Below the pieces are notes generated by a model that saw only the letters and a list, made by a program, of their open reading frames with translations, had not been told where the DNA came from and did no database searches. A stretch of 64,000 nucleotides of DNA, from the NCBI RefSeq assembly GCF_040096355.1, contig NZ_JBBMEX010000002.1:293091-357090 (forward strand), written 5' to 3'. This DNA is from Maccoyibacter intestinihominis (GTDB lineage: Bacteria > Bacillota > Clostridia > Lachnospirales > Lachnospiraceae). Below are positions 44,501 through 53,440 of this stretch, piece after piece (the first letter of the stretch is position 1; each line of letters starts with the position of its first letter). The position numbers and the translations under genes were made by a program.

Positions 44501-44530
44501 GTTTAGGATTTCTTTTTTTCGGGAAAGATG
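44501..44530 (+). promoter_or_regulatory. Candidate sigma-F promoter of spoIIR
   Basis: GTTTA (44501-44505), 15-base spacer, GGGAAAGATG (44521-44530). Against the forespore consensus GYWTA-N15-GGnrAnAhTR it misses one -10 position. Known spoIIR genes are sigma-F dependent, so type and place agree. Confidence 0.5.
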
Positions 44531-44610
44531 TATCTGACAAACAGATCCGGGGTCAAAAGACAGTGATCGGACAGGATCCCTGTGATAAGAGTCAGAAAGA
44601 AGGAATAATA

Positions 44611-45228
44611 ATGAATAAAAACTGGAAAAAAGGAATCTTTTTCCTGCTATTATTTTTAGCAGTGATGCCGATGATACATATGTATAGAGAACAGAGAATG
44701 CAAAAGGAGATCGCAGAGAAAATTTTGCGTTTTCATGTGATCGCTAACAGTGACAGCAGAGAAGATCAGGAATTGAAATTAAAAGTCCGTGATGCAGTCG
44801 GGCTTTATATGAAAGATCAGATGAAAGAAGTCACGAACCGAAAAGAAGCAGAAGAGACAGCGAATGCCAATTTAAAAAAGATAGAAAAAGTGGCTGAAGA
44901 TGTCATAGCCAAAGAAGGAAGATCATATACTGTAAATGCTTTTATCGGACCGGTGGATTTTCCGTTCAAAACCTATGGAGCATATTCTTTCCCGGCAGGA
45001 ACTTATGAGGCGGTCGAAGTGGTTATCGGAGAAGGAGCCGGAAAAAACTGGTGGTGTGTGATGTATCCGAATATGTGCTTTCAGGGGAGCATGTATGAGG
45101 TGATCGATGAGAAAGCCGAAACATCTTTGCAGGAAGTGTTGACACAGGAAGAATATGACTCTATTATAGAGGACAGCGACTATAAGATACAGTTTAAATA
45201 TTTGTCATTTCTCAATCATTATCTGTAA
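44611..45228 (+). CDS. spoIIR: Stage II sporulation protein R
   Basis: 205 residues from the ATG at 44611 (AAGGAA site); a longer upstream start has no support. Signal-anchor at ~8-24, then the family signature ILRFHVIANSDSREDQELK and the NWWCVMYPNMCF motif. Made in the forespore and exported, SpoIIR triggers processing of pro-sigma-E in the mother cell. It is a firm marker for endospore formation. Confidence 0.95.
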   Translation: MNKNWKKGIFFLLLFLAVMPMIHMYREQRMQKEIAEKILRFHVIANSDSREDQELKLKVRDAVGLYMKDQMKEVTNRKEAEETANANLKKIEKVAEDVIAKEGRSYTVNAFIGPVDFPFKTYGAYSFPAGTYEAVEVVIGEGAGKNWWCVMYPNMCFQGSMYEVIDEKAETSLQEVLTQEEYDSIIEDSDYKIQFKYLSFLNHYL

Positions 45229-45245
45229 TGCTTATGTTTGCTGAC

Positions 45246-45274
45246 TTGAATATTTTATGGAAAACAGTTAAAAT
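45246..45274 (+). promoter_or_regulatory. murI promoter
   Basis: TTGAAT (45246-45251), 17-base spacer, TAAAAT (45269-45274), 34 bases before the ATG. Confidence 0.6.
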
Positions 45275-45308
45275 GAAAAGAGTAGAAAGATTTTGAGAGG
45301 AATAGAAC

Positions 45309-46142
45309 ATGACGGAACATTGTGACTTGAACCATGCTCCGATTGGCGTGTTTGATTCCGGTGTCGGCGGTCTGACGGTGGCACGGGAGATCATGCGTCA
45401 GATACCGGATGAGAGAATTGTATATTTTGGAGATACAGCACGCGTACCGTATGGAAGTAAGTCACCGAATACCATTATCCGATATTCCAGACAGATCATC
45501 CGTTTTTTACGGACAAAAAATGTCAAGGCAATTGTAGTTGCCTGCAATACGGCGAGTGCGTTTGCATTAGAGACGATCAAACCGGAGTTAGACATTCCGA
45601 TTATCGGTGTTGTAAAGCCGGGGGCTAAGGTTGCGGCGCAGACAACACAAAATGGAAAGATCGGAGTCATCGGAACAGAGGGTACGATCCGCAGTGAGAT
45701 TTATACAAAAACCATACATAGAGAAAATAAGGATGCACAGGTTATGGGCAGGGCATGCCCTTTATTCGTTCCTTTAGTAGAAGAGGGATGGATCAAAGAC
45801 CCGGTAACCGTTGCCGTGGCAGAACGTTATCTGCAGCCGTTTAAGGAGTCAGATATTGATACACTGATCCTAGGTTGTACCCATTATCCGCTGCTGCGTT
45901 CAACCGTAAGGGAGATCATGGGAGAAGGCGTGAATCTGGTCAATCCGGCTTATGAGACAGCCGTGGAATTACGACGGCTTTTATCCGAGCAGGGAATTGC
46001 AAATGATGGAAAAACAAAGGATGGGGAGGAAAAATACCAGTTCTATGTCAGCGATGCGGCAGAGAAGTTTATGCAGTTTGCCAATTCTATTCTGCCATAT
46101 GACATTGAGCAGACACAGCTCATTCCGATAGAGGAGTATTGA
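45309..46142 (+). CDS. murI: Glutamate racemase
   Basis: 277 residues, cofactor-independent enzyme supplying D-Glu for peptidoglycan. The two catalytic cysteines are in VVACNTASA and LILGCTHYPLL, with the substrate motif FDSGVGGLTV at 15-24. It has the usual length plus a ~20-residue insertion near the C-terminus. A DUF1934 gene starts one base after its stop and galU follows, forming an envelope-precursor unit. Confidence 0.96.
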   Translation: MTEHCDLNHAPIGVFDSGVGGLTVAREIMRQIPDERIVYFGDTARVPYGSKSPNTIIRYSRQIIRFLRTKNVKAIVVACNTASAFALETIKPELDIPIIGVVKPGAKVAAQTTQNGKIGVIGTEGTIRSEIYTKTIHRENKDAQVMGRACPLFVPLVEEGWIKDPVTVAVAERYLQPFKESDIDTLILGCTHYPLLRSTVREIMGEGVNLVNPAYETAVELRRLLSEQGIANDGKTKDGEEKYQFYVSDAAEKFMQFANSILPYDIEQTQLIPIEEY

Positions 46143-46143
46143 T

Positions 46144-46593
46144 ATGACAAAAGACGTAATTGTAACCATCAGCGGATTACAGTTCGCACAGGAGACAGAA
46201 ACAGAGCCGGTCGAGATCGTAACAGCCGGAAGTTATTATAAGAAAAACGGAAAGCACTATATCATCTATGATGAAGTCATGGAGGGATTTGAGGGAAGCA
46301 CGAAAAATATCATCAAGCTGACCGAGGATTCTTTGGATGTCACGAAAAAAGGTGTGACGAATGTCCATATGGTGTTTGAAGAAAATAAGAAAAATATCAC
46401 TTATTACAATACGCCGTTTGGAAACCTGTTTATCGGCATTGATGCGGAAAAAATACAGGTAGAGGAGTCAGAAGAGAATATTAACGTAAACGTGGCATAC
46501 GCGTTAGAAGCCAATTATGAGCATTTAGCAGATTGCCGGATACAGATGAATATTAAATCGAAAGATGCAAGGGATTTTAAACTACAGGCATAG
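46144..46593 (+). CDS. DUF1934 protein (calycin-like)
   Basis: 149 residues, a beta-barrel-type soluble protein of the DUF1934/YwiB family, with the pattern YYKKNGKHYIIYDEVMEG and NTPFGNLFIGI. Function unknown. One base separates it from murI, and galU follows by 11 bases. Confidence 0.85.
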   Translation: MTKDVIVTISGLQFAQETETEPVEIVTAGSYYKKNGKHYIIYDEVMEGFEGSTKNIIKLTEDSLDVTKKGVTNVHMVFEENKKNITYYNTPFGNLFIGIDAEKIQVEESEENINVNVAYALEANYEHLADCRIQMNIKSKDARDFKLQA

Positions 46594-46604
46594 GAGGAAC
46601 AGAT

Positions 46605-47495
46605 ATGAAAGTACGCAAAGCGATTATACCGGCAGCAGGATTAGGAACACGTTTTCTGCCGGCAACCAAGGCACAGCCGAAAGAGATGCTTCCCATCGTG
46701 GATAAGCCGACCATCCAGTATATTATTGAAGAGGCAGTAGCATCCGGTATTGAAGATATTATCATTATCTCAGGAAGAGGCAAGCAGACCATTGAGAACC
46801 ATTTTGACCGCTCTATCGAGTTAGAGATGGAATTAGAAAAGACCGGAAAGACAGACTATTTAAAAATGGTACGCGAGATCGCAGATATGGCAAATGTACA
46901 TTATATCCGCCAGAAACAGCCAAGAGGACTTGGACATGCCGTATTAGTAGCAAAACAGTTTATTGGAGATGAACCGTTTGCCGTATTACTCGGCGATGAT
47001 ATCGTAGTATCGAAAACACCATGCTTAGGTCAGATGATCGAGCAGTTTGAGGAATGTCAGTCGAGTATTTTAGGCGTTCAGACGGTACCGGAAGAAGTTG
47101 TAAATAAATATGGAATTATTGATGGAGAGCGGGTTTCAGATCGTATGTACCGTGTACATGATATGGTAGAAAAACCGGACCCTGAACATGCACCTTCCCA
47201 TGTTGCCGTATTAGGACGTTATATCATCACACCGGAGATCTTCCCATTATTAGAGACACAGGGAGCAGGAAAAGGTGGCGAGATTCAGCTTACCGATGCA
47301 TTAAAACGTCTTGCAAAACAGCAGGAAGTCTATGCATATGACTTCAAGGGACACCGCTATGATGTGGGCAGCAAGATTGGATTCTTACAGGCAAATATTG
47401 AATTTGCACTTCGCAATCCGGAAGTTTCCGGAGAGTTGAAAGAATATTTAGACCAGCTTCATGGAAATATGGATGCAATGTTAGATTACGAGTAA
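46605..47495 (+). CDS. galU: UTP-glucose-1-phosphate uridylyltransferase
   Basis: 296 residues. Nucleotidyl-transferase signature PAAGLGTRFLPATKAQPKEM at 9-28, then IVDKPTIQYI and the active-site VEKPDP. It makes UDP-glucose for glycolipids, polysaccharide and galactose use. Ends in a strong terminator. Confidence 0.96.
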   Translation: MKVRKAIIPAAGLGTRFLPATKAQPKEMLPIVDKPTIQYIIEEAVASGIEDIIIISGRGKQTIENHFDRSIELEMELEKTGKTDYLKMVREIADMANVHYIRQKQPRGLGHAVLVAKQFIGDEPFAVLLGDDIVVSKTPCLGQMIEQFEECQSSILGVQTVPEEVVNKYGIIDGERVSDRMYRVHDMVEKPDPEHAPSHVAVLGRYIITPEIFPLLETQGAGKGGEIQLTDALKRLAKQQEVYAYDFKGHRYDVGSKIGFLQANIEFALRNPEVSGELKEYLDQLHGNMDAMLDYE

Positions 47496-47507
47496 AGAGA
47501 AACAGAT

Positions 47508-47563
47508 AAAAAAGGAGCTACCACACTGCTGATTTCAATCAGCTGGTGTGGTAGCTCCTTTTT
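47508..47563. terminator. Bidirectional terminator after galU
   Basis: AAAAAAGGAGCTACCACAC pairs with GTGTGGTAGCTCCTTTTT around an inner CTGAT/ATCAG hairpin. It serves galU (+) and the gene at 47572-48006 (-). Confidence 0.92.
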
Positions 47564-47571
47564 AGCATGTC

Positions 47572-48006
47572 CTATTTTTTGAAGAATTTCTTTTTCTTCT
47601 TCTCATCTTTATTTTCGATTGGACCGCGGAGTCCTTTTACCTCGGTAATATAAAGACCACTGACCACTGCTTTGACTTCTTTTTTCACAGGAATACTGTC
47701 ATAGATAGAAGCATCACAGATCAATGTCATAACTTTTGGACCAATTTTTGCCTTTACGATAGGCAGTTTGGAACGACGAAGCATTTTTGGAGACTGTTCA
47801 ATGACAACTGCCGGAAGACCGGAATCCTTCAATCTCATCTTTTTCTTGTCTATGATCAACATTGATACTGTCTGTGCAGTAGCGGCTAACTGTTCATTCT
47901 GCTCTTCCTGTCTCTTCTGTGCTTTCTTTCCTACGAAATACAGTGCGATGACGGCAGCTAACATAGCCACGGCGATAACAATTAGTACAACTGTTAATGG
48001 GCTCAC
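47572..48006 (-). CDS. Conserved membrane-anchored protein, unknown
   Basis: 144 residues from a GTG at 48006 (minus). The start is chosen because AAGGAGG lies 8 bases ahead; a longer frame beginning at 48042 would place the ribosome site inside the coding region. One membrane span (~3-27), a Lys/Glu/Gln linker, then a compact domain with IIDKKKMRLKDSGLP and PKVMTLICDASIYDSIPVKKEVKA in parts and a very Lys-rich tail. No family recognised. Confidence 0.65.
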   Translation of the reverse strand: MSPLTVVLIVIAVAMLAAVIALYFVGKKAQKRQEEQNEQLAATAQTVSMLIIDKKKMRLKDSGLPAVVIEQSPKMLRRSKLPIVKAKIGPKVMTLICDASIYDSIPVKKEVKAVVSGLYITEVKGLRGPIENKDEKKKKKFFKK

Positions 48007-48178
48007 GATATAGACCTCCTTATCATCAGACTTGATTTTCATTGTATCATTGATTTATAGAAAAAGCAATATGTGAAATCTTTATTAATTTATCGGAAAG
48101 AATCTTTTCAATCCCCACAAAGTGTGGTATCGTAAATACTTGTGAAGTTCTAAAATATCGTAAGGAAAGGTAGAGACT

Positions 48179-49381
48179 ATGAGAAAAAAAATGATAGCAC
48201 TTTTTCTGTGCATTTCTACAGTGGCGGCTTTATCCGGATGTGGTAGCAGCAAAAGCAGTACAAGTACAGGAAATGTGGACAGCGCAGAAAAACTGGTAAA
48301 ACTTGGGGATTATAAGAATATTGAAGTGGAAGTAGATAAGAGCTATGAAATCTCTGATAACAGTGTACAGGAGACCATTGAGAATTATTTCTTAACTGCC
48401 CCGATCTATACGGAAAATAAGGAAAAAGACACCGTTGCAGATGGTGATGTTGCAAATATTGATTATGAAGGAACCAAAGACGGAGAGGCTTTTGACGGCG
48501 GTTCCGCAAAAGGTTACAATTTAAAGATCGGTTCCGGTACATTTATTGACGGATTTGAGTCCGGTCTGATCGGTAAAAAAGTCGGTGAAACCGTAGATCT
48601 GAACCTGACATTCCCGGAAGATTGCGGCAGTGAGGACTTAGCAGGAAAAGATGTTGTCTTTAAAGTAACGATCAACTCCATTCAGGATGAGAGTTATCCG
48701 ACTTATGATACATTGAACGATGAATATGTCAAAGACAATTACAACGATTATTACGGAGTATCTACAGTTGAAGAGTTAAAGAAATATGTATCCGATTCTT
48801 TAGAGAACAATAACAATTCAGCAGTAGGAGATGCTTTAACGGATAAGTTAAAAGAGATCAGTAAGATCAGTGATATTCCGGATTCTCTGACCAAAGAGCG
48901 TACCAAAGAATTAAAGAGCTATTATAAAGGAATGGCAAAATATCAGGATCAGGAATTTGCAGATTTCTTACAGAACACCTATGGAATGTCAGAGGATGAT
49001 TTTAACAAGCAGCTCAAAGAACTGATGCCGGACTATATCAAGAGCGATTTAGTATGGGAAGCAGTTGCTGCAAAAGAAGGGATCAAAGCCAGCGGTGAGG
49101 ATTATGACAAATTCGTAGACAAGATGATGAGCACCCTGAAATTTGATAAAAAGGATGATCTGTTTGACGTCTATCCGGAAACTATGGTAAAACGTATGTA
49201 TATTGAGCAGGAAGCCAAAGATAAATTGATCAAACAGGCAAAAGTAAAATATGTAGAGACTACTTCCGAGGACACTACAGAACAGACACAGTCTGATGGA
49301 AGTGAAGATACAGGTAATACAGACAATACTTCTGAAAATGCAGAAGTAAAGGATACCATTGATACAACGACAGGAAAGTAA
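48179..49381 (+). CDS. Exported trigger-factor-like peptidyl-prolyl isomerase lipoprotein
   Basis: 400 residues. Lipobox ALSGC with Cys21 as the lipid anchor. An FKBP domain (~85-165: VADGDVANIDYEGTKDG, FIDGFESGLIGKKVGE) is followed by a helical trigger-factor C-terminal region (~190-365) and an acidic Ser/Thr tail. The ribosome-binding domain of cytosolic trigger factor is absent. It probably helps fold secreted proteins outside the membrane. AAGGAAAGG ribosome site; asnS follows after 23 bases. Confidence 0.88.
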   Translation: MRKKMIALFLCISTVAALSGCGSSKSSTSTGNVDSAEKLVKLGDYKNIEVEVDKSYEISDNSVQETIENYFLTAPIYTENKEKDTVADGDVANIDYEGTKDGEAFDGGSAKGYNLKIGSGTFIDGFESGLIGKKVGETVDLNLTFPEDCGSEDLAGKDVVFKVTINSIQDESYPTYDTLNDEYVKDNYNDYYGVSTVEELKKYVSDSLENNNNSAVGDALTDKLKEISKISDIPDSLTKERTKELKSYYKGMAKYQDQEFADFLQNTYGMSEDDFNKQLKELMPDYIKSDLVWEAVAAKEGIKASGEDYDKFVDKMMSTLKFDKKDDLFDVYPETMVKRMYIEQEAKDKLIKQAKVKYVETTSEDTTEQTQSDGSEDTGNTDNTSENAEVKDTIDTTTGK

Positions 49382-49404
49382 GAAATAGAACAGAGGGATT
49401 AGAG

Positions 49405-50796
49405 ATGGAATTGGTAAATATACGCGAATTATATCGGAACCAGGAAGAATATCTGGATAAGACAGTGACGATCGGCGGCTGGGTGCGAAGCATCCGAAGC
49501 TCTAAGAATTTTGGGTTTATTGTTGTAAATGACGGAACTTTTTTTGAGCCATTACAGATTGTATATGCAGATGGCTTAGAAAATTTTGCAGAGGTAGAAA
49601 AATTAAATGTCGGTGCGGCAATCATCGTTACCGGAAAATTAGTAGCGACCCCACAGGCAAAACAGCCATTTGAGATCCAGGCAGAGGAGGTTGCCATTGA
49701 AGGTCAGTCTTCACCGGATTACCCACTGCAGAAAAAACGCCACAGTTTTGAGTATTTAAGAACAATTTCTCATCTGCGAGCAAGAACCAATACGTTTGAG
49801 GCAGTTTTCCGTGTACGTTCTTTAACCGCATATGCGATCCATAAGTTTTTCCAGGAGAGAGACTTTGTATATGTTCACACTCCATTGATCACGGGAAGTG
49901 ACTGTGAAGGTGCAGGCGAGATGTTTAAAGTTACCACATTGGATTTAGACAATGTGCCGACAAACGAGGACGGTACCGTAGATTATACAAAGGATTTCTT
50001 TAATAAGCCGACCAATTTGACGGTAAGCGGACAGTTGAACGGTGAGACATATGCGATGGCATTTAAAAACATCTATACATTCGGACCGACTTTCCGTGCA
50101 GAGAACTCCAACACGACCCGTCATGCAGCAGAGTTCTGGATGATCGAGCCGGAGATCGCATTTGCAGATTTAAAGGATGATATGATCTTAGCAGAGAGCA
50201 TGTTAAAATATGTGATCCGTTATGTGTTAGAGCATGCACCGGAAGAGATGAATTTCTTCAACAGTTTTGTGGATAAGGGACTGTTAGACCGCCTGAACCA
50301 TGTGTTAAATTCTGATTTTGGACATGTGACCTATACAGAGGCGATCGAGATTTTAGAGAAGAACAACGACAAGTTTGAATATAAGGTATCCTGGGGCTGT
50401 GACTTACAGACAGAGCATGAGCGTTATCTGACAGAGGAAGTGTTCAAACGTCCGGTCTTTGTAACCGATTATCCGAAGGAGATCAAAGCATTCTATATGA
50501 AGTTAAACGAGGATGGCAAGACAGTGGCAGCAATGGACTGCTTAGTACCTGGCATTGGTGAGATCATCGGTGGAAGCCAGAGAGAAGATGATTACGACAA
50601 ACTGCTTGCACGGATCAAAGAGCTTGGTTTAAACGAAGAAGACTACGGATTCTATTTAGATCTGCGTAAATACGGAAGCACCCGTCATGCAGGATTCGGC
50701 CTTGGATTTGAACGTTGTGTCATGTACCTGACCGGAATGGGTAATATCCGTGACGTCATTCCGTTCCCAAGAACTGTTAATAATTGTGAGTTGTAA
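49405..50796 (+). CDS. asnS: Asparaginyl-tRNA synthetase
   Basis: 463 residues, class II synthetase with N-terminal OB-fold (~1-110), motif 2 around FRAENSNTTRHAAEFWMIEPE in parts, and motif 3 GFGLGFERCVMYLTG. It charges tRNA-Asn directly with Asn. No T-box lies upstream; it appears to follow the lipoprotein gene. Its presence with AsnA makes the AspRS/GatCAB route for Asn redundant in principle. Confidence 0.96.
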   Translation: MELVNIRELYRNQEEYLDKTVTIGGWVRSIRSSKNFGFIVVNDGTFFEPLQIVYADGLENFAEVEKLNVGAAIIVTGKLVATPQAKQPFEIQAEEVAIEGQSSPDYPLQKKRHSFEYLRTISHLRARTNTFEAVFRVRSLTAYAIHKFFQERDFVYVHTPLITGSDCEGAGEMFKVTTLDLDNVPTNEDGTVDYTKDFFNKPTNLTVSGQLNGETYAMAFKNIYTFGPTFRAENSNTTRHAAEFWMIEPEIAFADLKDDMILAESMLKYVIRYVLEHAPEEMNFFNSFVDKGLLDRLNHVLNSDFGHVTYTEAIEILEKNNDKFEYKVSWGCDLQTEHERYLTEEVFKRPVFVTDYPKEIKAFYMKLNEDGKTVAAMDCLVPGIGEIIGGSQREDDYDKLLARIKELGLNEEDYGFYLDLRKYGSTRHAGFGLGFERCVMYLTGMGNIRDVIPFPRTVNNCEL

Positions 50797-50820
50797 AAAA
50801 TAGAAATAGGATCTTTAGGA

Positions 50821-50855
50821 GAAGATATCTGCTGCAGGGCAGGTATCTTCTTTTT
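50821..50855 (+). terminator. Terminator after asnS
   Basis: GAAGATATCTGC/GCAGGTATCTTC with one G-T pair, loop TGCAGG, then TTTTT. Confidence 0.85.
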
Positions 50856-50866
50856 GGTTTTTCATA

Positions 50867-50894
50867 TAATCAAATTCCTGCATCCGGTCGATAC
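50867..50894 (+). promoter_or_regulatory. Possible sigma-D-like promoter
   Basis: TAAT (50867-50870), 16-base spacer, GTCGATAC (50887-50894); the CGATA core matches but both boxes have mismatches. Weak evidence, noted because the similar orphan gene at 38182 has the same kind of site. Confidence 0.25.
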
Positions 50895-50985
50895 ATATGA
50901 TATAGATAGAAACATGAGAAAGCATATCATAAAAAATATTACAAAGAACACGACAGTTCAAAAACACAGACAAGGATGTGATCAT

Positions 50986-51579
50986 ATGAAGATCGGTGAA
51001 GCAAGAAAGACTTATTCCGCACCACTGCGTGAATTTTGGGAAGAGAAAAAGTCTTTAGCAAAACAGAAAAAAGCATTAGATGAAAAAATAAAGGCAACCC
51101 CAAGTGGAAAAGAGGAATTTGCCAAAGAGGCGGTAACCTTAGACCTGTCATATCGTGCTGTTTCAGAAAAATATGAAGAGTACAGCAAGACCATGGAACA
51201 GATCATGGCACAGCATACAGCACTATTTAATGCAGAGGTTTCTAAGCAGCAGGGCGAGGCCATGGAAGAATATTCAGAGGATATGATAAAGATCATGGAA
51301 GTGGCACGAAGGATCATGAAGGGTGCAAAAGTACCAGCCTCCGATGAGAAAAAACTGATGGAATACAGCATGGAACTGTATATGGCAGCAAAGAATATGG
51401 CAGTGCTGAACGAAAATAAGAAGAAAGAAGAGTATGATTCCCTTTGGGATGATGAAAAAAAAGAAGAAAATCCGGACCCGGATGAAGTGGCAAACGATGC
51501 AGAATACGGTGGTGGTACCCCGGAGATCATGGAGGTATCCGATGTCGTTGCCTCAGCAACAGAGGGGATAGAAGGATAA
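50986..51579 (+). CDS. Helical coiled-coil protein, unknown
   Basis: 197 residues from the ATG at 50986; the frame is open farther left, but the extension has no homology and sits in the promoter zone. The ribosome site GATGTGAT is weak. Most of the chain (1-160) is charged helix likely to form coiled coils; the last ~35 residues are acidic and flexible. No signal or membrane span. Family not recognised. Flanked by terminators, so a one-gene unit. Confidence 0.65.
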   Translation: MKIGEARKTYSAPLREFWEEKKSLAKQKKALDEKIKATPSGKEEFAKEAVTLDLSYRAVSEKYEEYSKTMEQIMAQHTALFNAEVSKQQGEAMEEYSEDMIKIMEVARRIMKGAKVPASDEKKLMEYSMELYMAAKNMAVLNENKKKEEYDSLWDDEKKEENPDPDEVANDAEYGGGTPEIMEVSDVVASATEGIEG

Positions 51580-51644
51580 CCGGGAAAAATTTCTTACAAT
51601 ATTTTATAAGAAAAACAAAACTTACCACATAGATTAATTAGCCA

Positions 51645-51695
51645 CGCTAATAAAACCAATAATAAAATACTATTGGCTTTTTTAGCGTTTTTTTT
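51645..51695 (+). terminator. Terminator before purM
   Basis: Nested hairpin CGCTAA/TTAGCG with inner CCAATA/TATTGG and a run of eight T. A weak promoter (TTGGCT 51673, TACAAT 51697, 18-base spacer) overlaps its right arm and could drive purMND. Confidence 0.75.
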
Positions 51696-51777
51696 GTACA
51701 ATAAGGACAGTGACATAAAACCGCGATCGTGCGGAAGATACAGTGATACAGAATCAGGATATTCAGGAGGAAAAAAG

Positions 51778-52803
51778 ATGGATTACAAGAATGCCGGTGT
51801 AGATATTGAAGCAGGTTACAGATCAGTGGAATTGATGAAAAAACATGTGCAGGAGACCATGAGAAAAGAAGTATTGACAAATCTTGGCGGTTTCTCCGGT
51901 GCGTTTTCAATGGAAGCATTTAAAAATATGGAAAAACCAACTTTAGTATCAGGGACAGATGGAGTTGGAACAAAATTAAAGCTGGCGTTTATTATGGACA
52001 AGCATGACAGTGTAGGAATTGACTGTGTGGCAATGTGTGTCAATGACATCGCATGTGCCGGTGGTGAGCCACTGTTTTTCCTTGATTATATTGCATGTGG
52101 AAAGAATTATCCGGAAAAGATCGCATCGATCGTAAGCGGTGTGGCAGAAGGATGCAAGCAGTCAAATGCTGCATTGATCGGTGGCGAGACCGCAGAGATG
52201 CCGGGATTTTATCCGGAAGATGAGTATGATTTAGCAGGATTTGCAGTAGGAATCGTAGATGAAAAAGATATTATTACAGGTAAAGATGTCAAAGCGGGTG
52301 ATGTGTTGATCGGAATGGCATCCTCCGGTGTACACTCCAATGGATTTTCACTGGTACGCAAGGTGTTCTCCATGGATAAAAAGACCTTAGATACCTATCA
52401 TGAGGAGTTAGGAACGACGCTTGGTGAAGCATTGATCGCTCCGACAAAAATTTATGTCAAAGCACTTCGCAGCATCAAGGATGCAGGCGTGCGCATCAAA
52501 GCATGCAGCCATATCACAGGTGGCGGTTTTTATGAGAATATTCCAAGAATGTTACCGGAAGGAAAGTGTGCAGTTGTAGAAAAGGACAGCTACGAAATTC
52601 CGGCAATCTTTAAAATGCTTGCAAGAGAAGGGGAGATTGCAGAGCAGATGATGTACAATACATACAATATGGGACTTGGCATGATCTTAGCAGTGGATCC
52701 GGCAGATGTAGATAAGACCATGGAAGCAGTCAAAGCAGCAGGAGAGACTCCGTATGTCGTAGGAAAAATCGAGGACGGAGAAAAAGGAGTTACTTTATGC
52801 TAA
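51778..52803 (+). CDS. purM: Phosphoribosylformylglycinamidine cyclo-ligase (AIR synthetase)
   Basis: 341 residues from the ATG at 51778 (AGGAGG site); an in-frame upstream start runs through the terminator and is rejected. It makes AIR in purine synthesis. Signatures: SGTDGVGTKLKLAF, GGETAEMPGFY, ASSGVHSNGFSLVRKV and ITGGGFYENIPRM. Overlaps purN by 7 bases. Confidence 0.97.
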   Translation: MDYKNAGVDIEAGYRSVELMKKHVQETMRKEVLTNLGGFSGAFSMEAFKNMEKPTLVSGTDGVGTKLKLAFIMDKHDSVGIDCVAMCVNDIACAGGEPLFFLDYIACGKNYPEKIASIVSGVAEGCKQSNAALIGGETAEMPGFYPEDEYDLAGFAVGIVDEKDIITGKDVKAGDVLIGMASSGVHSNGFSLVRKVFSMDKKTLDTYHEELGTTLGEALIAPTKIYVKALRSIKDAGVRIKACSHITGGGFYENIPRMLPEGKCAVVEKDSYEIPAIFKMLAREGEIAEQMMYNTYNMGLGMILAVDPADVDKTMEAVKAAGETPYVVGKIEDGEKGVTLC

Positions 52804-53423
52804 AAATAGCGGTACTGGTGTCTGGAGGAGGAACAAATCTTCAGGCGATCATAGATAAAATAGCAGAAGGCGTGATCACAAATACCGAGATTGCAGTGGT
52901 CATCAGCAATAATAAAAATGCTTACGCATTAGAGAGAGCGAAACAGGCAGGCATTGAGGCAGTCTGTGTTTCTCCGAAAGATTACGAAAACCGTGAGCAG
53001 TTCAATCAGGAATTTTTAAAAACATTAGACAGCTATCAGGTGGATTTAGTGGTACTCGCGGGCTTTTTAGTAGTCATCCCGCCTGCAATGATACAAAAAT
53101 ATGAGAACCGCATCATCAATATCCATCCATCTTTGATCCCGTCTTTTTGCGGAACCGGTTATTATGGTTTAAAGGTGCATGAGGGTGCGTTAGCAAGAGG
53201 AGTCAAAGTCACCGGAGCAACCGTGCATTTTGTGGATGAAGGAACTGATACCGGCCCGATCATCCTGCAAAAAGCAGTAGAGGTTCAAAACGGAGACACA
53301 CCGGAAATCCTGCAGCGGCGTGTGATGGAACAGGCAGAATGGGAGATTTTACCGAGGGCGATCCATCTGATCGCAAACGGAAAAGTAACTGTAAAAGACA
53401 AAAAAGCAGTTGTAGAAGAATAG
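52797..53423 (+). CDS. purN: Phosphoribosylglycinamide formyltransferase
   Basis: 208 residues, folate-dependent transfer of formyl to GAR. Motifs: VLVSGGGTNLQAIID, VVISNNKNAYAL, then NIHPSLIPSF with the catalytic Asn-His, and a conserved Asp in VDEGTDTGPI. Start overlaps purM; purD follows 17 bases on. Confidence 0.96.
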   Translation: MLKIAVLVSGGGTNLQAIIDKIAEGVITNTEIAVVISNNKNAYALERAKQAGIEAVCVSPKDYENREQFNQEFLKTLDSYQVDLVVLAGFLVVIPPAMIQKYENRIINIHPSLIPSFCGTGYYGLKVHEGALARGVKVTGATVHFVDEGTDTGPIILQKAVEVQNGDTPEILQRRVMEQAEWEILPRAIHLIANGKVTVKDKKAVVEE

Positions 53424-53440
53424 ATACAGGAGGAAACAAC

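Noticed and set aside
48006..48042. ATG start at 48042 for the minus-strand membrane protein
   Set aside because: A strong AAGGAGG lies inside that extension ahead of a GTG at 48006, and the extra residues are polar and without similarity.
49382..49404. T-box before asnS
   Set aside because: Only 23 bases separate it from the lipoprotein gene and no T-box core exists upstream.
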